Positions 33,775-45,068 of a DNA stretch of 64,000 nucleotides are shown here, in pieces. Numbering within the stretch: position 1 is the stretch's first letter; each line of letters opens with the position of its first letter. The position numbers and the translations under genes were made by a program. Origin of the DNA: Gallionellaceae bacterium (GTDB taxonomy: Bacteria; Pseudomonadota; Gammaproteobacteria; Burkholderiales; Gallionellaceae). The DNA lies in the NCBI GenBank assembly GCA_027448945.1, contig DAIDMQ010000016.1, positions 62,001 to 126,000 on the forward strand. Reading direction: 5' to 3'. The notes under the pieces were generated by a model. That model had not been told where the DNA came from, made no database searches, and was given only the letters and a program-made list of their open reading frames with translations.

Positions 33775-34695
33775 ATGAATATCATTATAGTTTCAAATGG
33801 TAGGGCTAAGACACGAAGTATCACTTTGGGTGGCAAGCAAATTGCGTTGGCCCTATTTGTACTGATGGTCGTGACGATGCTGTTCGCCAGTGCGTTGCAG
33901 AACGTATTGTTACGCTTTGCCCCTGAAAGCCTGGGGGATACCGCACGCGCCATCTTGCTCAGTGGTCGCGAAGCCGAGCAGCAAAGGCAGTTGGCTTATG
34001 TGCAAGCCGGCTTGCAAGGAATGGCGGCCAAGGTTGGTCAGATGCAATCACAGATGCAGCGTCTGGACGCTTTGGGCGGGCGTTTAGCCAAGATTTCCGG
34101 GATGAAACCAGAAGAGTTCTCGTTTGATAAACCTAGTCCGCAAGGCGGACCCTTGGTTACCTCGGCCAGTGCAGAGATTAATGTCGACGATTTGTCGCGC
34201 GAAGTGCAGAACCTGACATTGGTTTTAATCGACCGCAGTGACAAGATGTCTGCTTTGCAGACTATGTTGATGCAAAATCAATTGAGTAAAAAATTGCTAC
34301 CTTCAGTAGCGCCAGTGCGTGATGGCTGGTATTCGTCCAATTTCGGCTGGCGTGTCGATCCCTTTAATGGTCTGAGTGCGATGCATGAGGGCGTGGATTA
34401 TGTGGTGCCTGAAGGTACGCCAATCTATGCATCTGCAGGTGGCGTAGTCTCATACGCCGATATCAACCCTAGCTATGGTAATATGGTCGAGATTGATCAC
34501 GGTAATGAGATTATTACCCGATATGCCCATGCTTCGAAGTTGTTGGTGAAGGTGGGGCAAGTAGTAAGACGTGGCGAGAAAATCGCCGAAGTCGGCAGTA
34601 CCGGACGCTCTACGGGCAACCATCTGCATTTTGAAATTCGTTATAGAGGTATCGCCCAAAATCCCGTGCGCTTCTTGAAGAACGCATCGAGTTGA
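33775..34695 (+). CDS. M23 family metallopeptidase (membrane-anchored)
   Basis: N-terminal TM; GWYSSNFGWRVDPFNG; HEGVDYVVPEGTPIYA; GNHLHFEIR. Confidence 0.92.
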   Translation: MNIIIVSNGRAKTRSITLGGKQIALALFVLMVVTMLFASALQNVLLRFAPESLGDTARAILLSGREAEQQRQLAYVQAGLQGMAAKVGQMQSQMQRLDALGGRLAKISGMKPEEFSFDKPSPQGGPLVTSASAEINVDDLSREVQNLTLVLIDRSDKMSALQTMLMQNQLSKKLLPSVAPVRDGWYSSNFGWRVDPFNGLSAMHEGVDYVVPEGTPIYASAGGVVSYADINPSYGNMVEIDHGNEIITRYAHASKLLVKVGQVVRRGEKIAEVGSTGRSTGNHLHFEIRYRGIAQNPVRFLKNASS

Positions 34696-34715
34696 AGCTA
34701 TATGACTTTATTTTG

Positions 34716-34746
34716 GGGCGAGGTGAATTCATACCTCGCCTTTTTT
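34716..34746 (+). terminator. Rho-independent terminator
   Basis: GGCGAGGTGAATTCATACCTCGCCTTTTTT. Confidence 0.85.
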
Positions 34747-34769
34747 AATTGTGGCCAAGAAAACGAAAT

Positions 34770-37478
34770 ATGATTTCCAAAGTATTAAAAAACATCTTCG
34801 GTAGCCGTAACGACAGATTGCTCAAGCAATATCGCGCTACCGTCATCTCCATCAATAAGCTCGAAGCAACATTCAACAAACTCAGCGATGATGAATTGCG
34901 CGAGAAGACGGAGAACTTCAAACAGCGATTCCAGCAGGGCGAAACACTCGATCAGTTATTGCCGGAAGCCTTTGCCGTAGTGCGCGAGGCCAGTCTGCGA
35001 TCGCTGGGCATGCGCCACTATGATGTGCAGTTGATAGGCGGCATGGTGTTGCACTTCGGCAAGATTGCCGAGATGCGTACTGGTGAAGGCAAGACGCTGA
35101 TGTCGACGCTGCCATGTTATCTGAATGCAATTTCCGGACGTGGTGTGCATGTGGTGACTGTGAACGATTACCTTGCCAGTCGTGACGCGGCTTGGATGGG
35201 CAAGTTGTACCGTTTTCTGGGACTGTCGGTAGGCGTTGTTTTGTCGCAAATGGATGCGCGCGATAAGCAAGCTGCATACGCGGCGGATATCACTTACGGT
35301 ACCAATAACGAATTTGGTTTCGATTATCTGCGTGACAACATGGCGACGCAGCGTGAAGAGCGCTTTCAACGCGGTCTCAATTTTGCGGTAGTCGATGAAG
35401 TCGACTCCATCCTGATCGACGAAGCACGCACCCCGTTGATCATTTCTGGACAGGCAGAAGATGATGTAGAGATCTATGCGCTAATGAATCAACTCGCGCC
35501 GCAATTGCATCGCCAGGCCGATGAGGAAAGTCCCGGCGATTTCAGCGTGGATGAAAAGAGTCAGCAGATATTGCTCAGTGAAACAGGTCACGAACATGCG
35601 GAGCAGCTGCTTAGCCGGGCGGGGCTGCTGCCTGAGGGTGGGAGTTTGTACGATCCAGCCAACATCTCGTTGATACACCACCTGTATGCCGCGTTGCGTG
35701 CTCACAACCTCTATTTGCGTGACCAGCACTATGTGGTGCAGAACAACGAAGTCATCATCGTTGACGAGTTTACCGGACGACTGATGTCGGGTCGTCGTTG
35801 GTCGGATGGTTTGCATCAGGCAGTTGAAGCCAAAGAAGGGGTTGTCGTTCAGAAAGAGAATCAGACGCTGGCGTCCATCACTTTCCAGAACTACTTCCGC
35901 ATGTACGAGAAATTGGGCGGTATGACGGGTACGGCCGATACCGAGGCGTATGAGTTCCAGCAGATATATGATTTGGAAACAGTCATTATCCCGCCGCATC
36001 GTCCTACCATCCGCAAAGATCAGATGGATAAGGTTTACCTTACTACCAAAGAAAAATACCTGGCTGTAATCGGGGATATCAAAGAGTGCTATGAGCGTGG
36101 TCAGCCGGTGTTGGTGGGAACGACCTCAATCGAGAATTCGGAACTCCTGTCAGACTATTTGAAGCGCATCGACATGCCGCATCAGGTGTTGAACGCCAAG
36201 CAGCATGAACGCGAGGCGGAGATCATCGCCCAAGCAGGACGCCCCAAGATGGTGACTATCGCCACCAATATGGCGGGTCGTGGTACCGATATCGTATTGG
36301 GCGGCAGTATAGAGAAGCAGCTAGAGCAAGTGCGTGAAGATGCAAACTTGGATGAGGCGCAGAAATTGCAACGCATCGCCGACATGAAGAACGAATGGTT
36401 GCCTATACACGAGCAAGTGCTGGCCAGTGGCGGTTTGCACATCATCGGTACTGAGCGCCACGAATCACGTCGTGTGGACAATCAGTTACGCGGTCGTGCC
36501 GGTCGTCAGGGTGATCCTGGCTCTAGCCGTTTCTTCCTGTCCTTGGAAGATCCATTGCTGCGCATCTTTGCTTCCGACCGTGTTGCTGCGATCATGAATA
36601 AGTTCAAGTTGCCTGAAGGTGAGGCCATAGAGCATAGCTGGGTGACACGCGCAATCGAGAATGCCCAGCGCAAGGTCGAGGCGCGCAACTACGATATGCG
36701 CAAGCAGATTCTGGAATACGACGACGTTGCCAACGAGCAGCGTAAGGTGATCTACCAACAACGTACAGAGTTGCTGGAGAGTGGCGACATCAGTGAGACC
36801 ATCGCCGCGATGCGCGACGGTGTGCTGCAGAATACCGTGGATATTCATTTGCCTCCCGGTAGCATGGAAGAGCAATGGGATGCACCCGCGCTAGAAAAGA
36901 CATTGGCAGCCGATTTCGCACTAGAGCAGGCCGTTGCGCAATGGCTGGAAACCGAGAAAACGCTGGATCTTGCAGGTGTTGCTGAACGTATTCGGGAACA
37001 TGCTCGTGCAACCTATCAGGCGAAAGTCGATTTGGTCGGTCAAGAGAACATCCATCACTACGAACGCGCCATCATGCTGCAGAGTCTTGACCAACACTGG
37101 CGTGAGCATCTTTCGGCATTGGATCACTTGCGTCAGGGCATACATCTGCGCGGTTATGCGCAGAAGAACCCCAAACAAGAATACAAGCGCGAAGCCTTCG
37201 AACTGTTTGCATCCATGTTGGAAGCAATCAAGTTCGAAGTGACTCAAGTATTAATGCGCGTGCAAGTGCGCAGCGAAGAAGATGTATCACAAGTAGAAGC
37301 CGCCCCCGCGCCTGAAAATGTACAGTATCATCACGCCGACTATGACGAAGCGCTGGCTCAGACAGCGGAAAGCGAGGCGGCACCGTTTGTCAGAGCAGGA
37401 GAAAAAATCGGCCGCAATGATCCATGCCCATGCGGTTCGGGGAAAAAGTATAAGCAGTGTCATGGCAAATTAAGTTAA
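34770..37478 (+). CDS. secA: Preprotein translocase ATPase SecA
   Basis: [30 protein letters not shown]-terminal [17 protein letters not shown]. Confidence 0.97.
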   Translation: MISKVLKNIFGSRNDRLLKQYRATVISINKLEATFNKLSDDELREKTENFKQRFQQGETLDQLLPEAFAVVREASLRSLGMRHYDVQLIGGMVLHFGKIAEMRTGEGKTLMSTLPCYLNAISGRGVHVVTVNDYLASRDAAWMGKLYRFLGLSVGVVLSQMDARDKQAAYAADITYGTNNEFGFDYLRDNMATQREERFQRGLNFAVVDEVDSILIDEARTPLIISGQAEDDVEIYALMNQLAPQLHRQADEESPGDFSVDEKSQQILLSETGHEHAEQLLSRAGLLPEGGSLYDPANISLIHHLYAALRAHNLYLRDQHYVVQNNEVIIVDEFTGRLMSGRRWSDGLHQAVEAKEGVVVQKENQTLASITFQNYFRMYEKLGGMTGTADTEAYEFQQIYDLETVIIPPHRPTIRKDQMDKVYLTTKEKYLAVIGDIKECYERGQPVLVGTTSIENSELLSDYLKRIDMPHQVLNAKQHEREAEIIAQAGRPKMVTIATNMAGRGTDIVLGGSIEKQLEQVREDANLDEAQKLQRIADMKNEWLPIHEQVLASGGLHIIGTERHESRRVDNQLRGRAGRQGDPGSSRFFLSLEDPLLRIFASDRVAAIMNKFKLPEGEAIEHSWVTRAIENAQRKVEARNYDMRKQILEYDDVANEQRKVIYQQRTELLESGDISETIAAMRDGVLQNTVDIHLPPGSMEEQWDAPALEKTLAADFALEQAVAQWLETEKTLDLAGVAERIREHARATYQAKVDLVGQENIHHYERAIMLQSLDQHWREHLSALDHLRQGIHLRGYAQKNPKQEYKREAFELFASMLEAIKFEVTQVLMRVQVRSEEDVSQVEAAPAPENVQYHHADYDEALAQTAESEAAPFVRAGEKIGRNDPCPCGSGKKYKQCHGKLS

Positions 37479-37496
37479 TTGATAAGGGAGATTGTG

Positions 37497-37982
37497 ATGT
37501 CATTAGTGATTGATACGCTGCGCACTTCAACGATTACGGAAGAATTGAGCGACGCAGAAGTGCAGATTTTGGCGAGTCTGTTTGAGGTGAAGTCATACAG
37601 CGCTGGTGAGCAGATCACCAAGCCCGGCGATGAAGGTCACGACAATCTGTTTATCTTGGCAAAGGGTGAGATCGAGGTAAAGATCCAGAACAGTGGAGAA
37701 ACCTCGAACATCCATGTGCTGCGTCCGGGCGATCTTGCCGGCATCATCACTTTTGCGGGCGGTGCAGCATCACAAATCAGTGCGACATTGTTTGCAATGG
37801 GTGAGACTCAAGTGCTGAGCCTAGAGCGCAAGCGCTTCGAATCTCTGATTAACAGTCACCCTATGATCATGTATCGCGTAATGCGCGGCGTGGTACGCAA
37901 TGTGCACGGCATTGTTCGTCGCATGAATATGCAGGCTGTGGAAATGAGTAACTACATCTTTGGTTCCAAAGGTCGTTACTAG
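37497..37982 (+). CDS. Stand-alone cyclic nucleotide-binding domain protein
   Basis: Cupin-like cNMP fold (LFILAKGEIEVKIQN...LRPGDLAGIITFAGG); no C-terminal HTH. Confidence 0.75.
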   Translation: MSLVIDTLRTSTITEELSDAEVQILASLFEVKSYSAGEQITKPGDEGHDNLFILAKGEIEVKIQNSGETSNIHVLRPGDLAGIITFAGGAASQISATLFAMGETQVLSLERKRFESLINSHPMIMYRVMRGVVRNVHGIVRRMNMQAVEMSNYIFGSKGRY

Positions 37983-38004
37983 GCAATAACGCATTAGCCA
38001 TACT

Positions 38005-38033
38005 CTCGCGTCCCGGGCTGGTCTCGGGACGTA
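38005..38033 (+). terminator. Hairpin between the cNMP gene and argJ
   Basis: CGTCCCGGGCTGGTCTCGGGACG stem, weak T tract. Confidence 0.35.
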
Positions 38034-38057
38034 CACATTTAGTCTAGGAAAAACCAC

Positions 38058-39287
38058 ATGCCTGTGAATCTGACATCGCCCGTTGCGGCACAACTGTTGC
38101 CCGTTGCGGGCGTTTCCTTGGGTGTTGCCTGCGCAGGTATCAAGCGCGCCGAACGTAAAGACCTGCTGGTGATGCAACTCAGCGCAGGTACGCGCGTTGC
38201 GGGTGTATTTACCACCAATCGTTTCTGTGCCGCACCGGTCACGGTTGCCAAAGAGCATCTTGCCAGTTCATCTGGAATACGTGCTTTGGTGATCAATACT
38301 GGCAATGCAAACGCAGGAACGGGCGAGTTAGGCATGGCCGATGCGCGTGCTACTTGCGCCGCACTGGCGGGTGTAATGGGCTGCAAGCCGGAACAGATCC
38401 TTCCTTATTCCACCGGTGTGATCATGGAGCCACTGCCTCTAGCAAAGATTGCGGCGGGTCTGCCAGCGGCAGTGGCGAACGCCAAGGAAAACAATTGGTA
38501 CGACGCCGCACATGCCATTATGACGACTGATATCGTGGCCAAGGCGATCTCTAAACAAATCCTTATAGACGGTGTGCAGGTCACAATCACAGGCATCGCC
38601 AAGGGTTCCGGCATGATTCATCCCAATATGGCTACCATGCTGGGTTATATCGCGACAGATGCAGCCATTAGTCAGCCGTTATTGCAGCAGATGGTCAGCA
38701 GTGCATGTAACCGTTCTTTCAACTGCATCACGGTCGATGGCGACACCTCGACCAACGATGCGCTGATGTTGATTGCCACCGGCAAGTCGGGCATGGTCGA
38801 GATCACCAGGGCTGAAAGTAGTGCATATGAGACTTTGTTGGGTGCGGTGAGCGAGGTCGCTTTGTTTCTCGCGCAAGCTATCGTGCGTGATGGTGAAGGT
38901 GCGACCAAGTTCATCACGATTAATTTGGAAGGTGGCGAAGACGAAGCTGAATGCAAAAAAATAGGTTATGCCATCGCACACTCACCGCTGGTCAAAACTG
39001 CGTTCTTTGCCTCAGATCCAAATCTGGGCCGCATTTTGGCGGCAATCGGTTATGCGGGTGTGAGCGATTTGGATGTGTCCAAATTGGAACTTTATCTGGA
39101 TGATGTGCTGGTGGCAGAACACGGTGGACGTGCAGCTAGTTATCAGGAAGAAGATGGTCAACGCGTGATGCAGCAGAGTGATATCACCATACGCGTGGTA
39201 CTGAATCGCGGTAGCGTAGATACGACGCTGTGGACTTGCGACTTTTCATATGATTATGTGAAGATCAATGCGAGCTACAGGAGCTAG
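38058..39287 (+). CDS. argJ: Glutamate N-acetyltransferase / amino-acid acetyltransferase ArgJ
   Basis: [36 protein letters not shown]-terminal [13 protein letters not shown]. Confidence 0.95.
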   Translation: MPVNLTSPVAAQLLPVAGVSLGVACAGIKRAERKDLLVMQLSAGTRVAGVFTTNRFCAAPVTVAKEHLASSSGIRALVINTGNANAGTGELGMADARATCAALAGVMGCKPEQILPYSTGVIMEPLPLAKIAAGLPAAVANAKENNWYDAAHAIMTTDIVAKAISKQILIDGVQVTITGIAKGSGMIHPNMATMLGYIATDAAISQPLLQQMVSSACNRSFNCITVDGDTSTNDALMLIATGKSGMVEITRAESSAYETLLGAVSEVALFLAQAIVRDGEGATKFITINLEGGEDEAECKKIGYAIAHSPLVKTAFFASDPNLGRILAAIGYAGVSDLDVSKLELYLDDVLVAEHGGRAASYQEEDGQRVMQQSDITIRVVLNRGSVDTTLWTCDFSYDYVKINASYRS

Positions 39288-39328
39288 TCGTTAGTTGGCG
39301 ATGTCGCTGCGCGGGTTTCAAGTTACAC

Positions 39329-39370
39329 AAAGAAACGGGTTCGATAAGTCATCGAACCCGTTTCTTTTTG
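39329..39370. terminator. Bidirectional terminator between convergent argJ and ppc
   Basis: AAAGAAACGGGTTCGAT-AAGTC-ATCGAACCCGTTTCTTTTT, 17-bp perfect stem. Confidence 0.92.
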
Positions 39371-39421
39371 CAGCCTGTGTTTTGTACCCAACAACTTACG
39401 TCTGCCGACTGCTATCCGGTC

Positions 39422-42187
39422 TTAACCGCTATTTCTCAAGCCGGTTGCAATACCGTTGATGGTCAGATGTATAGCACGTTTGACTTTTTCGTCGTTGTCG
39501 CCGGCACGATGACGCAGCAACAGAGCAACTTGCAAGTGATTGAGTGGGTCTATGTAGGGCATACGTGTCGTTAAGCTGCGGGCGAACGCGGGGTTGTCTT
39601 GCAGTAGTGCCTTTTTGCCAGTGACTGCGAACATCATCTCAATGGTTTCTTCCCATGCGGAATTAATCGCACCAAAAATACGTTCACGCAATTCAACGTC
39701 TTCAACCAACTCCGAGTAACTTTCTGCGATACCCATGTCGGTCTTGGATAGCACCATGTCCATGTTGGACATCAGGCCACGGAAGAAAGGCCAGTTTTTA
39801 TACATAGCTTGCAACTGCGCCAGACCCGCATCGCCTTCCTTGGCGATGAATTGCTTCACCGCGCTACCAAAACCCATCCAGCCCGGCAGCAAAGTTCGGG
39901 TCAGTCCCCAGCTAAATACCCAAGGGATGGCACGCAGGTCCTCGATACGATTGGAGGCCTTGCGCGCAGAAGGGCGGCTACCGATATTCAATTCTGCAAT
40001 CTCGCGTATTGGCGTCGCATTGAAGAAATACTCGGTGAAGCCGGGTGTCTCATAGACCAGCTTGCGGTAAGCCGCAAAAGCACTCTGGCTGAGTTCCTCC
40101 ATGATGCGGTGATACTCGGGCATCGCACTGTCTGCACCGTGGTGATGCAGCAGCGTCGCTTCCATGGTGGCCGCAATCATGGTTTCAAGATTGCGTCTGC
40201 CGATTTCGGGATTTGAATATTTGCTGGAGATCACCTCACCTTGCTCGGTGATGCGGATCTGGCCATTCACGCTGCCTGGTGGCTGCGCAAGAATAGCGTC
40301 GTAGCTAGGACCGCCACCGCGACCCACTGTGCCGCCACGGCCATGGAAGAGGCGCAACTCTATGCCGTGTTTTGCGAACACATCCACCAGCACCAGCTCT
40401 GCCTTGTACAGTTCCCAGTTGGCAGTGAGGTAGCCGCCATCCTTGTTGCTATCAGAGTATCCCAGCATCACCTCTTGGGTGTTGTTACGGCTCTTGAGTA
40501 GATCGCGGTAATAAGGGATGGAGAACAACTCGTCCATGATAGGGCCGCAACTGCGCAAGTCCTCTATGGTCTCAAATAGCGGAATGATGTTGATATGCAG
40601 TGTGGGCTTCACGCCGTGTTCCAGCAGCGCGACTTGTTGCATCATCAGTGCCAGTTCGAGCATATCGCTGACTGCATCAGTTTTGGAGATGATGTGGTTA
40701 GGCAGCGCGTTGCGGCCATAACACTGATGAATCTTGGCTGCAGTTTGCATGATGCGCAATTCGCTTTGGGCGACGTCACTGTAGCTATCTAATTCACCCA
40801 ATAGCGTCTTGCCTGACTTCAGCGCATCTAGGAGTACGGTACGCTTCGATGTTTCAGAGAGTGCGCTGTAAGCCTCACCCTGGCCCAGCAGCTCGCTAAC
40901 TGTCTGCTCTATGATGGCGCTGTGTTGGCGCATATCCAGTGGTGCCAGATGGAAACCAAATACTTCAACTGCGCGACGCAGGTTCGCCAGTCTGCCGCGA
41001 GCCAGATAGACCGCGCCATGGCTGAATAAAGAGTCGATCAGGACATTCAGATCGGCGATGAATTCTTCCGGTGATGCGTAGGGCTGTGCATCGTTATCCA
41101 TTGGTTCGCGCTGGGTGATCTCATTACCCAACATTTTGCTGGATGCGTATAAGCGGGAGTAAATCAAGATCAGCGCGCGACGATAGGGCTCGTCCATGCG
41201 GTGAGTCGCCTTGTCGGGCGACCCATCCGCGAGTGCAGACAGCGCTGGGCTAATATCGGTCAGGCGTGCGGTCAGGCTCAAGCGCGTACCCAGAGTATGT
41301 ACTTCACTCAAATAATGATCGAGGGCTAAAGAGGATTGCTGCTTCAGCGCGTCTTCCATTACTTCATGAGTGACAAAGGGATTGCCGTCACGGTCGCCAC
41401 CGATCCAGCTGCCCACGCGCAATAACGGCGGCACTTTGATATCTTTGTCGAAGCGAGCTTCAAGTTGCTTCTCTAAGCTGGCGTAGATCTTTGGGATCTC
41501 GTTGAGGAAGGTATAACGATAGAATTCCAGACCATTTTTGATCTCATCGTTCACGGTCAATTTGGCGGTGCGCAACATGCGGGTCTGCCACAAGATGAGG
41601 ATGAAACGACGTAGTGCGTCTTCGTTCTCTGCAAACTCATCCGGCGTCATGTCGACGCGGTCGCGCTGCGACAGAAGGCTGGCGATAATCAGTTGGCAAT
41701 CAAGGATACTCTTGCGCTGTACTTCAGTCGGATGAGCTGTGAGTACCGGTGAGATAATCGCGCTGTCCAAGAAGGACTGTAGTGACTTTTTGCTAGTTTG
41801 ATGTGCTTCCATACGGTCAAGCGCAAGCAGCAGGCTGCCGTCCTTGGGAGTGGACTCGGCTTTTAAATGTGCGCGGTGACGACGATTGTGATGCAAGTCT
41901 TCCGCAATGTTAGATAATTGGGAAAAATAACTGAAGGCACGGACGACGACCAGCGTATCGCTAGGAGACAAAGCGTCCAAGGTCTTTTCCAATTGCACAC
42001 GGTCGCGGTCATCCTGTGTCTTGCGGAAGCGCACAGCCGCACGACGTACATTCTCGATGAGATCATATGAGGCCGACCCTTCCTGTTCAAGCAAAGTGTC
42101 GCCCAGGATGCGACCCAGCAAGCGCACGTCTTCACGCAGTGGTTGGTCTTTAGAGGAAATGTCGGTAGTGGTGGAAATCAAGTTCAT
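39422..42187 (-). CDS. ppc: Phosphoenolpyruvate carboxylase
   Basis: VLTAHPTEVQRKSIL; MLGYSDSNKDGGYLTANWELYKAE; LFHGRGGTVGRGGGPSYDAI; C-terminal ATGLRNSG. Confidence 0.97.
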   Translation of the reverse strand: MNLISTTTDISSKDQPLREDVRLLGRILGDTLLEQEGSASYDLIENVRRAAVRFRKTQDDRDRVQLEKTLDALSPSDTLVVVRAFSYFSQLSNIAEDLHHNRRHRAHLKAESTPKDGSLLLALDRMEAHQTSKKSLQSFLDSAIISPVLTAHPTEVQRKSILDCQLIIASLLSQRDRVDMTPDEFAENEDALRRFILILWQTRMLRTAKLTVNDEIKNGLEFYRYTFLNEIPKIYASLEKQLEARFDKDIKVPPLLRVGSWIGGDRDGNPFVTHEVMEDALKQQSSLALDHYLSEVHTLGTRLSLTARLTDISPALSALADGSPDKATHRMDEPYRRALILIYSRLYASSKMLGNEITQREPMDNDAQPYASPEEFIADLNVLIDSLFSHGAVYLARGRLANLRRAVEVFGFHLAPLDMRQHSAIIEQTVSELLGQGEAYSALSETSKRTVLLDALKSGKTLLGELDSYSDVAQSELRIMQTAAKIHQCYGRNALPNHIISKTDAVSDMLELALMMQQVALLEHGVKPTLHINIIPLFETIEDLRSCGPIMDELFSIPYYRDLLKSRNNTQEVMLGYSDSNKDGGYLTANWELYKAELVLVDVFAKHGIELRLFHGRGGTVGRGGGPSYDAILAQPPGSVNGQIRITEQGEVISSKYSNPEIGRRNLETMIAATMEATLLHHHGADSAMPEYHRIMEELSQSAFAAYRKLVYETPGFTEYFFNATPIREIAELNIGSRPSARKASNRIEDLRAIPWVFSWGLTRTLLPGWMGFGSAVKQFIAKEGDAGLAQLQAMYKNWPFFRGLMSNMDMVLSKTDMGIAESYSELVEDVELRERIFGAINSAWEETIEMMFAVTGKKALLQDNPAFARSLTTRMPYIDPLNHLQVALLLRHRAGDNDEKVKRAIHLTINGIATGLRNSG

Positions 42188-42259
42188 CACGTTCTCGGGG
42201 CAAAAGCGCGTCACACCCTATGCTAGAATGCGGCGCAAATTAATAATTCAGGAAGTGTT

Positions 42260-43204
42260 ATGAGTCAGGTCTTTACAACCCCCCCGTCCCGATTGGTCAT
42301 CGCTTCACGCGAAAGCGCTTTAGCTATGTGGCAAGCACAATATATTCGAGACAGGCTGCGTGCATTATATCCACAAACAGAGGTCAGCATCCTCGGCATG
42401 ACCACACAAGGCGATCAGATTCTTGATGTCACGCTATCTAAGATAGGTGGAAAAGGCTTGTTCGTTAAGGAGCTGGAGACCGCTTTAGAAGACGGCAGAG
42501 CTGATTTGGCGGTGCATTCTTTGAAAGATGTCCCAATGAATCTGCCCGACGGATTCGTGCTTGCGGCAATTGGCGAACGTGAAGACCCGCTCGATGCTTT
42601 TGTCTCCAACGACTACGAGAATCTGGCAGCATTGCCCGCCGGTAGCGTGGTAGGGACCTCCAGCCTGCGTCGCGAAAGTCAGTTGCGCGCACGTTTTCCG
42701 CATCTGGATATTCAACCTTTGCGCGGCAACGTGCAAACGCGTTTGCGTAAGCTGGACGAAGGCCAATATGCTGCCATCATTCTGGCGGCCGCCGGTCTGA
42801 AGCGCCTCGGTCTGGCTGCGCGTATCCGCAATGTCATCAGCAGTGAAGACAGCCTTCCCGCAGTAGGTCAGGGAGCATTGGGTATCGAATGTCGTGCCGA
42901 CCGTGCCGATGTCATCGCCTGTTTGCAAGCACTGCATCACAGTGATACTGCCGCCAGCGTGCTGGCGGAGCGTGCCATGAGCCGTGCCTTGGCAGGTAGT
43001 TGTCAAGTGCCGCTGGGTGGTTTCGCGGAGGTGCAGAACGGCAAGCTGCGGATGCGCGGTTTCGTTGCCAGTCCTGATGGCAAGAAGATGCTGCGTGCCG
43101 AAGCGACAGGCTCATTGGCGCAGCCTGAAGTTTTGGGTAACCAGATTGCTGCCGATTTGTTGGCTCAGGGTGCAGGCGAGATTTTGGCTGCACTCGCCCT
43201 CTAA
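42260..43204 (+). CDS. hemC: Hydroxymethylbilane synthase
   Basis: [49 protein letters not shown]. Confidence 0.96.
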   Translation: MSQVFTTPPSRLVIASRESALAMWQAQYIRDRLRALYPQTEVSILGMTTQGDQILDVTLSKIGGKGLFVKELETALEDGRADLAVHSLKDVPMNLPDGFVLAAIGEREDPLDAFVSNDYENLAALPAGSVVGTSSLRRESQLRARFPHLDIQPLRGNVQTRLRKLDEGQYAAIILAAAGLKRLGLAARIRNVISSEDSLPAVGQGALGIECRADRADVIACLQALHHSDTAASVLAERAMSRALAGSCQVPLGGFAEVQNGKLRMRGFVASPDGKKMLRAEATGSLAQPEVLGNQIAADLLAQGAGEILAALAL

Positions 43205-43234
43205 TTCTTTTTCCCAGATAAGCCGCGCAAGATC

Positions 43235-43990
43235 ATGGATGCCTTGCAGCTAGCAGGTTTGAAAGTGTTGGTCACGCGGCCTCGCGATCAAGCGGGTTCG
43301 CTGGCCCTCGCCATACAGCAAGCTGGCGGCAAGGCCATCCTGTTCCCTTTGCTGGATATCGCGCCCGTTGCGGACGTCACACATTTGCATCAACAATTGG
43401 CGCAGCGATTCGATTTGGCCATCTTTATCAGTCCCAATGCAGTGCAATATGGTATGGCTGCAATCACTGCAGTGCATGCTGACTTGCCACCCTTGGTCGC
43501 GACCATCGGACAGGGCAGTGCCAGAGCGTTGCGTGAGGCGGGTGTCACTTCTGTCATCGCGCCCGCTGAACGTTACGATAGCGAGGGTTTGTTGGCGCTG
43601 CCGGAGCTGGCTGACATGACGGGCAAACGAGTGTTGATATTAAGGGGTGACGGCGGTCGTGAGTTACTCGGAGATACCCTCAAGGCGCGTGGTGCCAGTG
43701 TCGAGTATGCGACCTGCTATCAGCGCAGCAAACCCACTAATAGTCTGTCGGATTTGGAACAGTGCAACCCCGATGTCATCACCGTAACCAGTAGCGAAGC
43801 CTTGGCGCATCTGGGCGACATGATAGGGAATGCAGTGGTCTGGAAGTCCCTGCCATTGTTCGTGCCGCATGCGCGTATTGCAGCAAACGCCAGCCAGTTG
43901 GGATGGCAAGACATCGTACATACAGCGGCGGGTGACGATGGCTTACTGGCAAGTCTGATAGCATGGCGCAACATGAGAGGTGCAACATGA
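43235..43990 (+). CDS. hemD: Uroporphyrinogen-III synthase
   Basis: KVLVTRPRDQAGSLA; IFISPNAVQYGM; context. Confidence 0.9.
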   Translation: MDALQLAGLKVLVTRPRDQAGSLALAIQQAGGKAILFPLLDIAPVADVTHLHQQLAQRFDLAIFISPNAVQYGMAAITAVHADLPPLVATIGQGSARALREAGVTSVIAPAERYDSEGLLALPELADMTGKRVLILRGDGGRELLGDTLKARGASVEYATCYQRSKPTNSLSDLEQCNPDVITVTSSEALAHLGDMIGNAVVWKSLPLFVPHARIAANASQLGWQDIVHTAAGDDGLLASLIAWRNMRGAT

Positions 43991-44005
43991 GAGGTGCAAC
44001 ATGAG
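43969..44005 (+). repeat. 14-bp tandem duplication at the hemD/hemX junction
   Basis: AACATGAGAGGTGC x2 then AACATGAG. Confidence 0.85.
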
Positions 44006-45068
44006 TGAATCACAGACAGAAGCTTTACCCGTCAAATCCAGTATAGGCAACAAATTGGCTCAACTCAGCCTGACCCAGCTGACACTGGCTGTCTTGGTGG
44101 CTGTATTCGTGTGGCAGTGGCTGGCAGCGCATCACGATATAAACGTGATGCAAGAACAGCTCGCCAAAAAAATCGCCGAAATGGATGGAAGCAACAAAGC
44201 CAATAGCTTGATGCTCTCCAAAGCTCAGGAAGATTCGCGCGAACTCGCCGCCAAGTTGACGTTGCTGGAAACTCGCTATGCCGAGACACAAGCGCAGCGT
44301 AGCGCATTGGAGGATTTGTATAACGATCTTTCCAGCAGCCGTGATGAGATGGTGCTGGCAGAGATCGAACAACTGTTGCTCGTCGCAAGTCAGCAATTAC
44401 AGCTGTCCGCCAATGTAAAGGCAGCCTTGATTGCCATGCAGACTGCTGATGCACGCTTGCAACGTTTGAACCGCCCTGCTTTGAATGGTGTGCGCAAGGC
44501 GATAGCGCAGGATATGGATAAGTTGCGCGCTTTACCTAATGTGGATGTCGCCAGTCTAAGTTTTCAACTCGATACGCTGATCTCTGCCGCTGCGGAGCTG
44601 CCACTGATTTATCAACAACGCGATGCTAAAGAGGTCGCGCCGGAAGCTGTCGCAGATGAACCCAATCGTTGGCAAAGACTGTGGCGCGAGATATGGCAAG
44701 AAGTGAAACAGCTAGTGCGTATTCAGAATACCGGCAAAACCGAGCTCCCCTTGCTTCCACCCGAGCAGGAATTTTTCCTGCGTGAGAACCTCAAGCTGCG
44801 CTTGTTGTTGGCGCGTGTTGATCTGATCTCGCGTGACGAAGTTGCCTTCAAAGCAGAGATCCTCACGGTGCAGGAATGGTTGCGTCACTATTTCGACGTG
44901 AAGAACGGCAACGGTCAGCACATGATGGATAGTCTCAAGAAGCTAGGTGCGGCGAGTATCAATATCGAATTGCCCGATATCAATCCCAGTCTTGCGCAAG
45001 TCCGTAACTATCGTATGAGCCGTGAAGCCGCGGCTGAGAACAGCACTAGGGGTAAGGTGGCAAGATGA
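44001..45068 (+). CDS. hemX: HemX-family uroporphyrinogen-III C-methyltransferase-like membrane protein
   Basis: N-terminal TM, long coiled coil, WQRLWREIWQEVKQLVRI; position between hemD and hemY. Confidence 0.85.
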   Translation: MSESQTEALPVKSSIGNKLAQLSLTQLTLAVLVAVFVWQWLAAHHDINVMQEQLAKKIAEMDGSNKANSLMLSKAQEDSRELAAKLTLLETRYAETQAQRSALEDLYNDLSSSRDEMVLAEIEQLLLVASQQLQLSANVKAALIAMQTADARLQRLNRPALNGVRKAIAQDMDKLRALPNVDVASLSFQLDTLISAAAELPLIYQQRDAKEVAPEAVADEPNRWQRLWREIWQEVKQLVRIQNTGKTELPLLPPEQEFFLRENLKLRLLLARVDLISRDEVAFKAEILTVQEWLRHYFDVKNGNGQHMMDSLKKLGAASINIELPDINPSLAQVRNYRMSREAAAENSTRGKVAR

